A DNA stretch of 64,000 nucleotides from Simiduia sp. 21SJ11W-1 (GTDB lineage: Bacteria > Pseudomonadota > Gammaproteobacteria > Pseudomonadales > Cellvibrionaceae): NCBI RefSeq assembly GCF_024138675.1, contig NZ_CP090959.1, positions 1,705,501 to 1,769,500 on the forward strand, given 5' to 3'. Below the pieces are notes generated by a model, which was not told the origin of the DNA, made no database searches, and saw only the letters and a list, made by a program, of their open reading frames with translations. A program made the translations under genes and the position numbers. Below are positions 18,155-26,547 of the stretch, one piece after another (position 1 is the first letter of the stretch; each line of letters begins with the position of its first letter).

Positions 18155-20857
18155 ATGGCCAAATCACTTGTTATCGTCGAATCACCCGCCAAGGCAAAGA
18201 CGATCAATAAATACCTTGGCAGTGATTACGTGGTTAAATCCAGTGTCGGCCATATCCGCGACTTGCCAACAAGCGGCAGTGCCAAGGGCGCGGTAGACCC
18301 TAAAGAGCGTGCCCGGCAGGCGGCCATTACCCGTAAGTTATCGCCCGAAGAAAAGGCCACGCACAAGGCCCAGAAGGCACGTGAGCAGTTAATTAACCGC
18401 ATGGGTATCGACCCGGAAAACGGCTGGGAGGCGCACTACGAGATCCTGCCCGGCAAAGAAAAGGTGGTTAACGAGCTTAAGCAACTGGCTGCCAAAGCCG
18501 ATGAAATCTATCTCGCAACGGATTTGGATCGCGAGGGAGAGGCCATTGCATGGCACCTGCGTGAGGCCATTGGCGGCGACGACAGCCGCTACAAGCGCGT
18601 GGTGTTCAATGAAATTACCAAAAGTGCCATCAAGGGTGCTTTTGAAAAGCCGGGCAACCTGGATCTTGATCGTGTCAACGCGCAGCAGGCGCGCAGGTTT
18701 CTGGATCGGGTAGTGGGCTACATGGTATCGCCCTTGCTCTGGGAGAAGGTGGCGCGCGGGCTATCGGCCGGGCGCGTTCAATCGGTTGCGGTACGGCTTT
18801 TGGTTGAGCGCGAGCAGGAAATTCGGGCATTCATCCCGGAAGAGTACTGGGATGTGTTCGCCAACCTCAATACAACCGACGCCCAGAAGCTGCGATTTGA
18901 AGTTAAAAAGTACCAAAGTCAGGCGTTCAAGCCGCTCACCGAGGCGGAAACCCAAGTGGCGGTTAACGCCCTTCAAAATGCAGACTACCGCATTGTGGAG
19001 CGCGAAGATAAACCCACTAAATCAAAGCCTTCGGCGCCATTTATTACCTCTACGCTGCAGCAGGCTGCCTCTACCCAGCTGGGATTCAGTGTCAAGAAGA
19101 CCATGATGATGGCTCAGCGCCTGTACGAGGCGGGCTATATCACTTACATGCGTACCGACTCCACAAATTTATCAGCCGATGCCGTTGCGGCCTGCCGCGA
19201 TTACATTGTGGATAATTTCGGTAAGCGTTATCTGCCGGAATCGCCCAATGTGTACAGCAGCAAAGACGGTGCGCAAGAGGCGCACGAGGCCATTCGCCCG
19301 TCGGATGTAGGCTTGATGCCCGCGCACCTCAAAGGCATGGAGCGCGATGCTGAGCGCCTGTATGGGTTGATTTGGCAACGCTTTGTGGCCTGCCAAATGA
19401 CACCTGCAGAATTTACCTCTACCGCCATAGTGGTGGGTGCTGGTGACTATGAACTGCGCACCCGCGGGCGGGTAATCCGCTTTGACGGCTTCATGAAAGT
19501 GATGCCCGCGCCTGCCAAAAAAGATGAAGACGTGGTGCTGCCGGATGTAAAAGTGGGCGATGCTCTAACGCTTTTGTCGCTGGAGCCTAATCAGCACTTC
19601 ACCAAACCACCAGCACGCTATTCGGAAGCGGCATTGGTTAAAGAACTTGAAAAGCGCGGTATCGGTCGGCCATCCACTTACGCTGCCATTATCTCCACCA
19701 TCCAGGATCGCGGTTATGCCCGCGTGGAAGGCCGCCGGTTTTTTGCTGAAAAAATGGGCGATATCGTAACCGAGCGGTTGGTGGAAAGTTTTGATGACCT
19801 GATGGCTTTCTCATTTACCGCCGAGATGGAGCAGCAGCTGGATCAGATCGCCACAGGTGAGCGCGGCTGGCGTGAAGTGCTGGATGAATTCTACGAGAAC
19901 TTTTCCAAAAAGCTGGAGCTTGCCAAGTCGAAAGATGGTGGCATGCGCGCCAACGACCCAACCGATACCGACATTGCCTGCGGCAATTGCGGCAGGCACA
20001 TGCAAATCCGTACCGGATCTACCGGTGTGTTTTTGGGTTGCTCAGGTTACGGGTTGCCACCTAAAGAGCGCTGTAAAAACACCATGAACCTGGTATCTGG
20101 TGATGAAGCTATCAGTGCAGACGACGAGGAAGCCGAAACCCGCCTGCTGCGCACCAAGCGCCGTTGTAAACTCTGCAAGGCCGCAATGGACAGCTACCTG
20201 CTAGATGAAACACGCAAGCTCCACATCTGCGGCAACAACCCAGATTGTGCCGGTTACGAAGTAGAAACGGGCACCTTCAAGATTAAAGGTTATGATGGCC
20301 CGGTGTTGGAGTGCGACAAGTGCAGCAGCGAAATGCAGCTGAAAACCGGTCGTTTTGGCAAATACTTTGGTTGTACAAACAGCGAGTGTAAAAACACCCG
20401 GAAGTTATTAAAAAATGGCGAGGCCGCACCACCTAAGATGGATCCGGTACCCATGCCGGAGCTGGCTTGCCAGAAGGTTGATGATCATTACATTTTGCGT
20501 GATGGCGCGGCAGGTTTGTTCCTGGCGGCCAGCCAGTTCCCAAAAAACCGCGAAACGCGCGCGCCCTTGTTGAGTGAGCTGCTGCCCCACAAAGATGAAA
20601 TTGATAGCAAGTACGCGTTTTTATTCAGTGCGCCCGTTGCAGATGATGATGGCAACCCCACGGTTGTGCGCTTTAACCGCAAAGAAAAGGTGCACTATGT
20701 GCAGTCGGAGGTAGACGGCAAAGCCAGTGGCTGGAAAGCGGTTTACGAGGGCGGCAGGTGGGTTGTAGATAAGGCCACCAAGCGCGCGCCCAAGAAAGCT
20801 GCTGCCAAAAAGGCGCCGGCTAAAAAAGCGGCCGCCAAGAAAGCTACTAAGTCTTAG
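18155..20857 (+). CDS. topA: DNA topoisomerase I (type IA)
   Basis: 900 aa. It relaxes negative supercoils through a transient 5'-phosphotyrosine. The N-terminal Toprim domain starts [15 protein letters not shown] and contains [13 protein letters not shown]. The active-site tyrosine is Y331 in [10 protein letters not shown]-terminal cysteine-rich zinc ribbons ([24 protein letters not shown]) lie between about 605 and 755, followed by a further domain. The protein ends in a Lys/Ala-rich tail of about 25 residues (APKKAAAKK and similar), a feature of several proteobacterial topoisomerases thought to aid DNA binding. A DUF6586-like gene begins 4 nt after the stop, suggesting cotranscription. Confidence 0.97.
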   Translation: MAKSLVIVESPAKAKTINKYLGSDYVVKSSVGHIRDLPTSGSAKGAVDPKERARQAAITRKLSPEEKATHKAQKAREQLINRMGIDPENGWEAHYEILPGKEKVVNELKQLAAKADEIYLATDLDREGEAIAWHLREAIGGDDSRYKRVVFNEITKSAIKGAFEKPGNLDLDRVNAQQARRFLDRVVGYMVSPLLWEKVARGLSAGRVQSVAVRLLVEREQEIRAFIPEEYWDVFANLNTTDAQKLRFEVKKYQSQAFKPLTEAETQVAVNALQNADYRIVEREDKPTKSKPSAPFITSTLQQAASTQLGFSVKKTMMMAQRLYEAGYITYMRTDSTNLSADAVAACRDYIVDNFGKRYLPESPNVYSSKDGAQEAHEAIRPSDVGLMPAHLKGMERDAERLYGLIWQRFVACQMTPAEFTSTAIVVGAGDYELRTRGRVIRFDGFMKVMPAPAKKDEDVVLPDVKVGDALTLLSLEPNQHFTKPPARYSEAALVKELEKRGIGRPSTYAAIISTIQDRGYARVEGRRFFAEKMGDIVTERLVESFDDLMAFSFTAEMEQQLDQIATGERGWREVLDEFYENFSKKLELAKSKDGGMRANDPTDTDIACGNCGRHMQIRTGSTGVFLGCSGYGLPPKERCKNTMNLVSGDEAISADDEEAETRLLRTKRRCKLCKAAMDSYLLDETRKLHICGNNPDCAGYEVETGTFKIKGYDGPVLECDKCSSEMQLKTGRFGKYFGCTNSECKNTRKLLKNGEAAPPKMDPVPMPELACQKVDDHYILRDGAAGLFLAASQFPKNRETRAPLLSELLPHKDEIDSKYAFLFSAPVADDDGNPTVVRFNRKEKVHYVQSEVDGKASGWKAVYEGGRWVVDKATKRAPKKAAAKKAPAKKAAAKKATKS

Positions 20858-20861
20858 CCCT

Positions 20862-21368
20862 ATGCAAAGTGCACGCGCTCACGTTAACCAGCAGCTGGCT
20901 TGGTGCCGGCTGCTATTAACACAATTTGAGCAAAGTGATTTACCCTGGCGTCAGCAGTGTTTAGTGCAAGCGCTGGGCTGGCACCTCAAGGCCTGTTATC
21001 AGGCATTTATTGCAGAGCTTGCGCAGGCGTTGCGCAGCACGGCACAGCTGCCAGAAACCGCGCGCGATGTCATACAAGCCATTCCCGCCGGGCGCGAAGT
21101 GCCAGCAGAGCTGCGCGAGCTGTTAAGGCTTGAATCCGGTGATTCCTGGCTGGCCTCACTACTGGCCTTGCCCGCACCGGGCAAGGCCAGTGCAGCGGAT
21201 ACGGGAGCGGACGCAGGGAAGGCAGGTGGCGCAAACAGCCAGATATTGGCTTCAGATAAGATTGCGGTATCCAAACCCCGGGTATTTGATTTGGCTCTGG
21301 CAAAGGCGTCGCTTGCCGCACTGGATGAGATTATTCAGCGCAATCGCGCCTTCTGCGATGAGTGCTAA
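20862..21368 (+). CDS. DUF6586-like conserved hypothetical protein
   Basis: 168 aa, starting 4 nt after topA. The N-terminal 85 residues are helical (LAWCRLLLTQFE, WHLKACYQAFIAELAQALR) and match my memory of DUF6586, a family found downstream of topA in pseudomonads. A Gly/Ala/Asp-rich linker (about 105-130) separates a short C-terminal helix. There is no signal peptide or known catalytic motif. Its constant position after topA suggests a role connected with it or simply translational coupling; neither is shown. Confidence 0.72.
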   Translation: MQSARAHVNQQLAWCRLLLTQFEQSDLPWRQQCLVQALGWHLKACYQAFIAELAQALRSTAQLPETARDVIQAIPAGREVPAELRELLRLESGDSWLASLLALPAPGKASAADTGADAGKAGGANSQILASDKIAVSKPRVFDLALAKASLAALDEIIQRNRAFCDEC

Positions 21369-21717
21369 CCGGGCGCTACCTGGTAGGTTAATGGTAGGTT
21401 AAACCCTGCGCCTTTTTAAATCGCGTTGAAGTTTGGCAGCTTAGAGCGTTGCAGGGCTATACCTACACCCTTCCACAATTCATTAACCCAATCACTTTCC
21501 GGGCATCCTCTAAGTATCTTTCAAGCACCTTCCAAGTAACTTCCAAGCACCTTTCAAGCACCTTTCAAGCACCTTCAGTGGCCGTTTAAACGCCATTTAA
21601 TCACCCAGGCGGCCAAGATAGCTCAATTGCTGGATGCCGCTATTTGCCGCTATGGCCTGGCGGGAACTCATCGCCAATTGCTGGTAGAATAGTGCCACTG
21701 TTTGTTTGGGAGTTGTT
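21369..21717. other. Intergenic region with an 11-bp tandem repeat
   Basis: 349 bases without a convincing gene. The notable content is the 11-bp repeat at 21518-21572 (listed separately). The last 50 bases should hold the promoter and ribosome site of the 87-aa gene. Confidence 0.6.
21518..21572. repeat. Five tandem copies of an 11-bp unit
   Basis: Unit consensus CTTTCAAGCAC. Copies run 21518-21528, 21529-21539, 21540-21550, 21551-21561 and 21562-21572; copies two and three carry T-to-C and, in copy two, further changes. The period is near one DNA helical turn. It is not in a coding region. Confidence 0.85.
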
Positions 21718-21981
21718 ATGTCCTCTGATCTGTACGAAATAATTGAGCTTGCCTCGGGCGAGATTGCACTGCGCCGCGCCAACGAGGAAGGGGAGCCTTT
21801 AGTGACCATTCGCTTTTCTGAGGAGTCACAATATTTCTTACAAGAGGCGAAATACGATGTGGCCAAAGCAATGATCGAGGCGGGTATGGAAGCCGCTGGT
21901 GAAGTGGCCATGGAAAAATCTGATCAGGAAGAGGCCGCAGGCTCGCTTGATGAGGAGCTGGTTTCCAAAACCCTGCATTAA
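21718..21981 (+). CDS. Small conserved hypothetical acidic protein
   Basis: 87 aa from ATG 21718, with GGGAG six or so bases before it; a TTG at 21706 is a less likely start. The sequence (SSDLYEIIELASGEIALRR, PLVTIRFS, FLQEAKYDVAKAMIEAGM) looks like a small strand-rich domain followed by a helix and a Glu-rich tail. There is no signal peptide, membrane segment or cysteine motif. As I recall, a similar small gene lies between topA and sulA-lexA in pseudomonads. Function unknown. Confidence 0.72.
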   Translation: MSSDLYEIIELASGEIALRRANEEGEPLVTIRFSEESQYFLQEAKYDVAKAMIEAGMEAAGEVAMEKSDQEEAAGSLDEELVSKTLH

Positions 21982-22185
21982 ACCCGCCTAAGCTGTGCAT
22001 TGCGCAACAGCGCGTATTGCGTGACCCTCGGTAGATCCGTTTGGTGTGCGGATTTGCCAGACCTGGTTGTAATCTGAATTCCCGTGCGGTGCTTTTCTGC
22101 TTTCTGTTAGCGGCTTGAGCCAGTGCATCGCGGCAGGTTAGTGCATGTGCCTGTTTTATACGCCCATGGCTCGCGTTAGTGTCAA

Positions 22186-22220
22186 ACTTAGCCTGTGGTT
22201 TATGTGCAAGTAGGCTAAGT
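22186..22220. repeat. 9-bp inverted repeat with 17-nt loop
   Basis: ACTTAGCCT (22186-22194) is the exact reverse complement of AGGCTAAGT (22212-22220). It lies in a gene-free stretch 44 nt before the 10-bp tandem repeat. Confidence 0.6.
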
Positions 22221-22263
22221 ATGGCGTGGGCGTCAATAGTGATGCCTTAGGGCAGTTTCTAGT

Positions 22264-22303
22264 CAAACATATACAAACATATACAAACATAAGCAAACAT
22301 AAA
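22264..22303. repeat. Four tandem copies of a 10-bp unit, with degenerate continuation
   Basis: CAAACATATA at 22264-22273 and 22274-22283, CAAACATAAG at 22284-22293, and CAAACATAAA at 22294-22303. A looser CCAAAGATAAG-like copy continues to about 22320. The repeat is AT-rich and has a 10-bp period. Confidence 0.85.
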
Positions 22304-22416
22304 CCAAAGATAAGCCAAAGGCTTAATGGGTACTTCAGCCGTGTGCTTTTAAAGGTATTAAGCGGCCTAGCTCTTGTTTACAAAGCGTAGCTTTGCATGC
22401 TTAACAGCTATTGCCG

Positions 22417-22869
22417 CTAGCCGCCAAAATTACCGAACTCATGCCCTCGTTGGCTGACCAAAATGAGCCGGCTGTTACCTTCATGGGCTGCGCGTTCCAG
22501 CTCTTTTAGTACATCTTTTGGTTGTGGGGGTAGCTCTGCAACTACCGTGTGGCTTGTGCCATTGCTAAGCGCCTCCCAGGTCATCCACAACACATCGTTA
22601 TGGCTGCTGGCCTGGATCACCCGCAATGTTTGAGCGTTTACGCCTTGTGATTTTAAGGTGTGCTGTTGCGAGCTGCGAACGCTTATGAGTGTGAGCCATT
22701 GGCGCTGGTTGTTGTTGCCCAGAAAGCAAATCATGGGTAGCAGCATCGACTGCTGATCACCTTTGGGGATTACAAGCTCGGTAATGCGGCTTGTGGGTGT
22801 GCAGGTTTTGGGCTCTTGCGCAGCAAGGGCTGCGCGCGCTGAATTATTGTTCTGGAGTGCAATGGCCAT
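22417..22869 (-). CDS. sulA: SulA-like SOS cell-division inhibitor
   Basis: 150 aa from ATG 22869, which gives MAIALQNNNSARAAL; the longer open frame reaches into the lexA gap and is unlikely. The central region (ITELVIPKGDQQSMLLPMICFLGNNNQRQWLTLIS) and the C-terminal ELERAAHEGNSRLILVS match the RecA-like SulA fold, which binds FtsZ and blocks Z-ring assembly during the SOS response. It follows lexA by 22 nt on the same strand, the lexA-sulA arrangement of pseudomonads, and so should be induced from the SOS boxes upstream of lexA. I see no separate SOS box in the 22-nt gap. Confidence 0.85.
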   Translation of the reverse strand: MAIALQNNNSARAALAAQEPKTCTPTSRITELVIPKGDQQSMLLPMICFLGNNNQRQWLTLISVRSSQQHTLKSQGVNAQTLRVIQASSHNDVLWMTWEALSNGTSHTVVAELPPQPKDVLKELERAAHEGNSRLILVSQRGHEFGNFGG

Positions 22870-22891
22870 AACCGAATACCTTTTAAGTGGC

Positions 22892-23494
22892 TTAGTTGCG
22901 GCGTAAAACGCCAACACTTAACCCTTCAATAGCAAAATTTTGCGACTTTAAATCAACTTCAATAACCGAGAACTCGGGGTTTTCCGGGTGCAATTTAAGT
23001 TGCGCACTGCCGCGGCGGTGTTCAAGCCGCTTTACGGTAACTTCATCTTCAATGCGGGCAACCACAATGTCACCGGTGCGCGCTTCTGTGGTGCGGTGTA
23101 CTGCCAGTAAATCGCCATCGAGAATGCCGATGTCTTTCATGCTCATGCCGTTTACGCGCAGCAGGTAATCTGCTGCAGGGCTAAAAAAGCTCTGCGGGAT
23201 TTCACAGTACTCTTCGATATTTTCTTCCGCCAATATGGGGTTGCCTGCCGCAACGCGCCCAATGAGTGGAATGCCTGTTTCAGATTCCGGCAACCGAATA
23301 CCACGCGAGGCGCCGGCCACCATCTCAATGGCGCCTTTGCGGGCCAGCGCTTTCAGGTGTTCTTCAGCGGCATTCGCAGAGCGAAATCCCAACTCCTGTG
23401 CAATTTCAGCGCGGGTAGGTGGGTAGCCGGTTTCATCAATGCAGCGTTTGATGAGATCCAGAATTTCTTGTTGCCTGGCGGTGAGCTTGATCAT
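22892..23494 (-). CDS. lexA: SOS repressor LexA
   Basis: 200 aa. The N-terminal winged-helix DNA-binding domain (about 1-70, with [20 protein letters not shown] and EIAQELGF) precedes the Ala83-Gly84 autocleavage site in VAAGN. The Ser118/Lys155 catalytic dyad sits in NGMSMKD and VTVKRLEH. RecA filaments trigger self-cleavage, lifting repression. Two SOS boxes lie 24-58 nt upstream of the start, consistent with autoregulation, and sulA follows in the same unit. Confidence 0.97.
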   Translation of the reverse strand: MIKLTARQQEILDLIKRCIDETGYPPTRAEIAQELGFRSANAAEEHLKALARKGAIEMVAGASRGIRLPESETGIPLIGRVAAGNPILAEENIEEYCEIPQSFFSPAADYLLRVNGMSMKDIGILDGDLLAVHRTTEARTGDIVVARIEDEVTVKRLEHRRGSAQLKLHPENPEFSVIEVDLKSQNFAIEGLSVGVLRRN

Positions 23495-23517
23495 TGGGTC
23501 TCCAGGGAGCGGGCGCT

Positions 23518-23533
23518 CTGTTTTTTTATACAG
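23518..23533. promoter_or_regulatory. SOS (LexA) box 1 upstream of lexA
   Basis: CTGT-N8-ACAG: CTGT at 23518-23521 and ACAG at 23530-23533, with a T-rich spacer. It lies 24 nt before the lexA start codon. Confidence 0.85.
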
Positions 23534-23536
23534 TAG

Positions 23537-23552
23537 CTGTGATTATATACAG
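23537..23552. promoter_or_regulatory. SOS (LexA) box 2 upstream of lexA
   Basis: CTGT (23537-23540), GATTATAT, ACAG (23549-23552). With its flanks this is the closer match to the gammaproteobacterial consensus. It is separated from box 1 by 3 nt, the tandem layout known from E. coli lexA. Confidence 0.9.
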
Positions 23553-23641
23553 TAAAATATATTCGGCAAGCACTTAGGCATCATAGCTATACTGAAAAGG
23601 GAGCTCTGGCTTCTAATTCTTTGAAGTAAAAGGAGTTTTTT

Positions 23642-24304
23642 ATGTTTGATGCAAAAATGCCCGAGGCCTGGCGGGTGCTACGGATTCAGTCTGAGCTGGT
23701 TGATGGTATAGAGCAGCTTATTAAAGTGCGTGGCGCAGTGACAGTGTTCGGCAGCGCGCGCACCCGGCAATCTCACCCGCATTACGCCGATGCAGAGCTG
23801 TTGGGTAAGCTCTTGGCGGAGGCTGGTATTCCTGTGATTACCGGTGGTGGCCCGGGAGTTATGGAGGCGGCTAACAAGGGTGCCCAAGAGGCGGGCGGGG
23901 AGTCTATCGGGTTGAATATCACCTTGCCCATGGAGCAGGCGCCCAATCCTTTTCAGACTATCAGCCTGACATTTCGTTATTTCTTTGTACGCAAGTTCAT
24001 GTTTGTGAAGCATGCCGTTGGCTTTGTGATTATGCCCGGCGGTTTCGGCACGCTCGATGAGCTGTATGAGGCGTTAACGCTGGTGCAGACTGGTAAGGTG
24101 TCGCCGTTTCCCATTGTGTTGGTTAACCGCAACTACTGGCAGGGGCTGCTGGATTGGATGCAGTCGACCATGGCGGGGCAGGGGTATATCAGTGCAGCTG
24201 ATTTACAGCTGATTCAATTAGTGGATACCGCTCAAGAGGCGGCTGACATTATCAAGGCCCACGCGGCCTCTGCAATGGGCGTGCAACAAGCGCCCGTTGT
24301 ATAG
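23642..24304 (+). CDS. LOG-family Rossmann protein (TIGR00730 type)
   Basis: 220 aa. The signature motifs are GGGPGVMEAANKGA (about 62-75) and PGGFGTLDELYE (about 131-142), which bind the nucleotide phosphate in LOG/lysine-decarboxylase-like proteins. Characterised members are nucleotide 5'-monophosphate nucleosidases (PpnN) or cytokinin-activating phosphoribohydrolases. AAAAGGAG precedes ATG 23642. The gene diverges from lexA with the two SOS boxes in the shared region, but the boxes are about 90 nt from this start, so LexA control is uncertain. Confidence 0.88.
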   Translation: MFDAKMPEAWRVLRIQSELVDGIEQLIKVRGAVTVFGSARTRQSHPHYADAELLGKLLAEAGIPVITGGGPGVMEAANKGAQEAGGESIGLNITLPMEQAPNPFQTISLTFRYFFVRKFMFVKHAVGFVIMPGGFGTLDELYEALTLVQTGKVSPFPIVLVNRNYWQGLLDWMQSTMAGQGYISAADLQLIQLVDTAQEAADIIKAHAASAMGVQQAPVV

Positions 24305-24345
24305 GTTAAAGGCAGCTGTTGCGTTTGGTTGGCTGCAGGCGGCCG

Positions 24346-24660
24346 CTAGTCGTCGGCCTCGGTGCCGGTAAAGGGTTGTGCCTCTAACTTTTCAATGTCC
24401 AGCGGCTCGATTGGGTGCTCGCCATCTATGCCGCATTGGCTTTTTAAGCCAGGCCCGGTTTCATAGGCTGATGTTGGGTCTTCTGGCGGGGCAGCGGCTG
24501 CGAGCGTGAGTTCTGGCCAAAGCTCGGCATCTATTTCATCTAGCGAGCCATCGGCGTATTGGATTTCAATAGTGGCGTGATCGGGATCCAGGGCAACAAC
24601 TTCAAAATACTGGTTGGTTTCGCGGTTGTTGTACCACTGCCCGGTGTGTGGTGTGAGCAT
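24346..24660 (-). CDS. Small acidic conserved hypothetical protein (DUF6763-like)
   Basis: 104 aa. The first half (TGQWYNNRETNQYFEVVALDPD, IEIQYADGSLDEID, LWPEL) is a compact strand-rich domain. The second half is acidic and proline-rich and reads SAYETGPGLKSQCGIDG near its middle. The layout fits DUF6763 as I remember it; no function is known. It diverges from psrA by 142 nt. Confidence 0.72.
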   Translation of the reverse strand: MLTPHTGQWYNNRETNQYFEVVALDPDHATIEIQYADGSLDEIDAELWPELTLAAAAPPEDPTSAYETGPGLKSQCGIDGEHPIEPLDIEKLEAQPFTGTEADD

Positions 24661-24723
24661 GATTTATGGCCTCCCATTGCGTAGTCGCGCGGTGCCTTGC
24701 GGCCACCTTGACACCCAGTTCAT

Positions 24724-24738
24724 GTAAACGTATGTTCG
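24724..24738. promoter_or_regulatory. Possible PsrA operator upstream of psrA
   Basis: GTAAAC-GTAT-GTTCG resembles the published PsrA half-site pattern G/C-AAAC-N2-4-GTTT-G/C, with the right half imperfect. It lies about 65 nt upstream of the psrA start. PsrA of Pseudomonas represses its own gene, so autoregulation is plausible. One imperfect match only. Confidence 0.35.
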
Positions 24739-24802
24739 ATATTGAAAGGCGCCCTCAATCTTATGCGCTAACCATAATATAAGCCCTGCCAGAGAAGTTC
24801 GC

Positions 24803-25435
24803 ATGTCCCAGCCTGATACCGTAGCCCGCATTCTGGATGCCGCAGAAGCCTTATTTGCCGAGCGTGGCTTTGCCGAAACCTCCTTGCGCACCATTACCAG
24901 CACGGCAGGGGTCAATCTGGCGGCGGTAAATTATCACTTTGGCTCCAAAAAGGAGCTGATTCAGGCGGTGTTTGCACGTTTTTTAACGCCATTCTGCCAA
25001 GAGCTGGATCGTTCGCTGGTGAAGCTCGTGGAGCGCAAGGGCAGTGAAATGCTTACCCCGGTAGACTTGCTCGATTGCCTGTTTTCCACCATATGCGATG
25101 GTTCCGAGGAGGGCAGCTTGGCGGCCCAGCGGTTTATGCGCCTGTTGGGGCTGGCCTACGCGCAGTCGCAGGGCCATATTCGGCGGTTTATCATTGCCCG
25201 CTACGGTGAACACTACCAGCGCTTTACCGGCCTGTTGCAAAAAGCGGCACCCGAGATAGATCCGGTCACCTTTTACTGGCGCCTGTATTTCATGCTAGGG
25301 GCCACCATCTTTACACTTTCAAGTTTCGATTCAATCAGCGCCATTCTCAAAGAGGATTTCGGTCAAGACAGCACGCTGGTAGGCACAACCCAAATGATGG
25401 TGCCCGCACTTTCAGGGATGTTTGCTGTCAAGTAG
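24803..25435 (+). CDS. psrA: TetR-family regulator PsrA
   Basis: 210 aa. The N-terminal helix-turn-helix (ILDAAEALFAERGFAETSLR, ITSTAGVNLAAVNYHFGSKKELIQAVFARFL, about 8-60) is nearly the same as in P. aeruginosa PsrA as I remember it, and the C-terminal ligand domain has MRLLGLAYAQSQGHIRRF and FYWRLYFMLGA. PsrA senses long-chain fatty acids, represses beta-oxidation genes and itself, and activates rpoS in Pseudomonas. The position near lexA-sulA and just before nagZ also matches. The ligand here is inferred from homology. Confidence 0.88.
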   Translation: MSQPDTVARILDAAEALFAERGFAETSLRTITSTAGVNLAAVNYHFGSKKELIQAVFARFLTPFCQELDRSLVKLVERKGSEMLTPVDLLDCLFSTICDGSEEGSLAAQRFMRLLGLAYAQSQGHIRRFIIARYGEHYQRFTGLLQKAAPEIDPVTFYWRLYFMLGATIFTLSSFDSISAILKEDFGQDSTLVGTTQMMVPALSGMFAVK

Positions 25436-25468
25436 AATGCCGCTTTTACAATAATGAGGCAGGGGCCC

Positions 25469-26512
25469 ATGTCAGCGGGTGTGGTAATGGTGGATGTGGC
25501 AGGCACGGCGTTGTCTGCTGAGGATGCAGAACTGTTGCGGCATCCGCAGGTGGGCGGCTTGATTCTGTTCAGCCGAAATTTCGAAAACCTCACTCAGTTA
25601 CAGGCGCTTGTGCAGGCAGTGCGCGAGTGCAGCCCGGATATTCTTATCGCGGTAGATCACGAAGGCGGGCGCGTACAGCGGTTTCGCACAGAGTTCTCAG
25701 CCATTCCCGCAATGCAAAGTTTTTTACCGGATTTTCGCAAAAACCCGCAAGCGACTTTAAGCGCAGTGCGAGATGTGGGCTGGTTGATGGCCAGTGAGCT
25801 GTTGGCTACGGGTATTGATATCAGTTTCGCGCCGGTTTTGGATGTGGATGATCACCACTGCAAGGTGATTGCTGATCGCGCGTTTTCGCCTGAGCCTTTA
25901 GAAGTGGTGCAGCTTGCCGGTGCCTTCATGCGTGGTATGCATGAGGCGGGTATGGCCACCACGGGTAAGCATTTTCCCGGTCATGGTTCTGTAACCGGCG
26001 ATAGCCACCTGGTGCAGCCCGTTGATGAGCGCAGTTTTGATGAGATTGCCGCCCACGATCTGGTGCCCTTCAAGCAGTTGTTGCCGCAGTTGGATGCGGT
26101 GATGCCCGCACACATTGTCTTCCCCCAAGTTGATGCCCGCCCTGTTGGTTTTTCAGCACATTGGCTGGGCCGTTGCCTGCGTCAGGATATGGGGTTTGAG
26201 GGTATGATTTTTAGCGATGATTTAAGTATGGCCGGTGCCCACAGTGCCGGTGATTATGCCGCGCGTGCTGATGCAGCCCTTGGCGCTGGGTGCGATATGG
26301 TGTTGGTGTGTAATGATCGCGCGGGTAGCTGGCAGGTGGTTAAGCACCTTGAGGCCTGTGCTACCGCACCCTCTGTACGGATAGCATCTATGCGCATGCG
26401 CCGCAGGGTGCACTGGGATGACTTGCGCCAGATGTCGCGCTGGCAGCACCTGGTGAGTGGCTTGCCTGGCATTGATGCGCCCGCAGTCGCTGTGGGTGAA
26501 CCGCAGCAATAA
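25469..26512 (+). CDS. nagZ: Beta-N-acetylglucosaminidase NagZ (GH3)
   Basis: 347 aa from ATG 25469, which aligns with the family N-terminus (GVVMVDVAGTALSAED); an ATG at 25454 would add five residues. It removes GlcNAc from 1,6-anhydro-muropeptides in the cytosol during murein recycling. GH3 motifs visible: DHEGGRVQRF, the KHFPGHG catalytic loop with GDSHLV, and nucleophile region FSDDLSM. It follows psrA by 33 nt and precedes an MscS gene by 35 nt, so cotranscription is likely. Confidence 0.95.
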   Translation: MSAGVVMVDVAGTALSAEDAELLRHPQVGGLILFSRNFENLTQLQALVQAVRECSPDILIAVDHEGGRVQRFRTEFSAIPAMQSFLPDFRKNPQATLSAVRDVGWLMASELLATGIDISFAPVLDVDDHHCKVIADRAFSPEPLEVVQLAGAFMRGMHEAGMATTGKHFPGHGSVTGDSHLVQPVDERSFDEIAAHDLVPFKQLLPQLDAVMPAHIVFPQVDARPVGFSAHWLGRCLRQDMGFEGMIFSDDLSMAGAHSAGDYAARADAALGAGCDMVLVCNDRAGSWQVVKHLEACATAPSVRIASMRMRRRVHWDDLRQMSRWQHLVSGLPGIDAPAVAVGEPQQ

Positions 26513-26547
26513 CATTGCGCGCAACTATTTAGATAAGAGTGGGTTTA

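Larger units (their letters stand above)
21982..22416. other. Intergenic region with inverted and tandem repeats
   Basis: 435 bases with no supported gene, between the stop codons of two convergent genes. It contains a 9-bp inverted repeat (22186-22220) and a 10-bp tandem repeat (22264-22303), listed separately, and a weak hairpin CAAAGC/GCTTTG at 22381-22395 just beyond the sulA end. An unannotated small RNA is possible but unsupported. Confidence 0.55.

Noticed and set aside
18048-18296. A short open frame spanning the topA start
   Set aside because: It overlaps topA out of frame, contains no motif, and its start sits in the promoter.
21369-22416. A CRISPR array in the repeat-containing region
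   Set aside because: The units are 10-11 bp and contiguous, without spacers, so this is simple tandem repetition.
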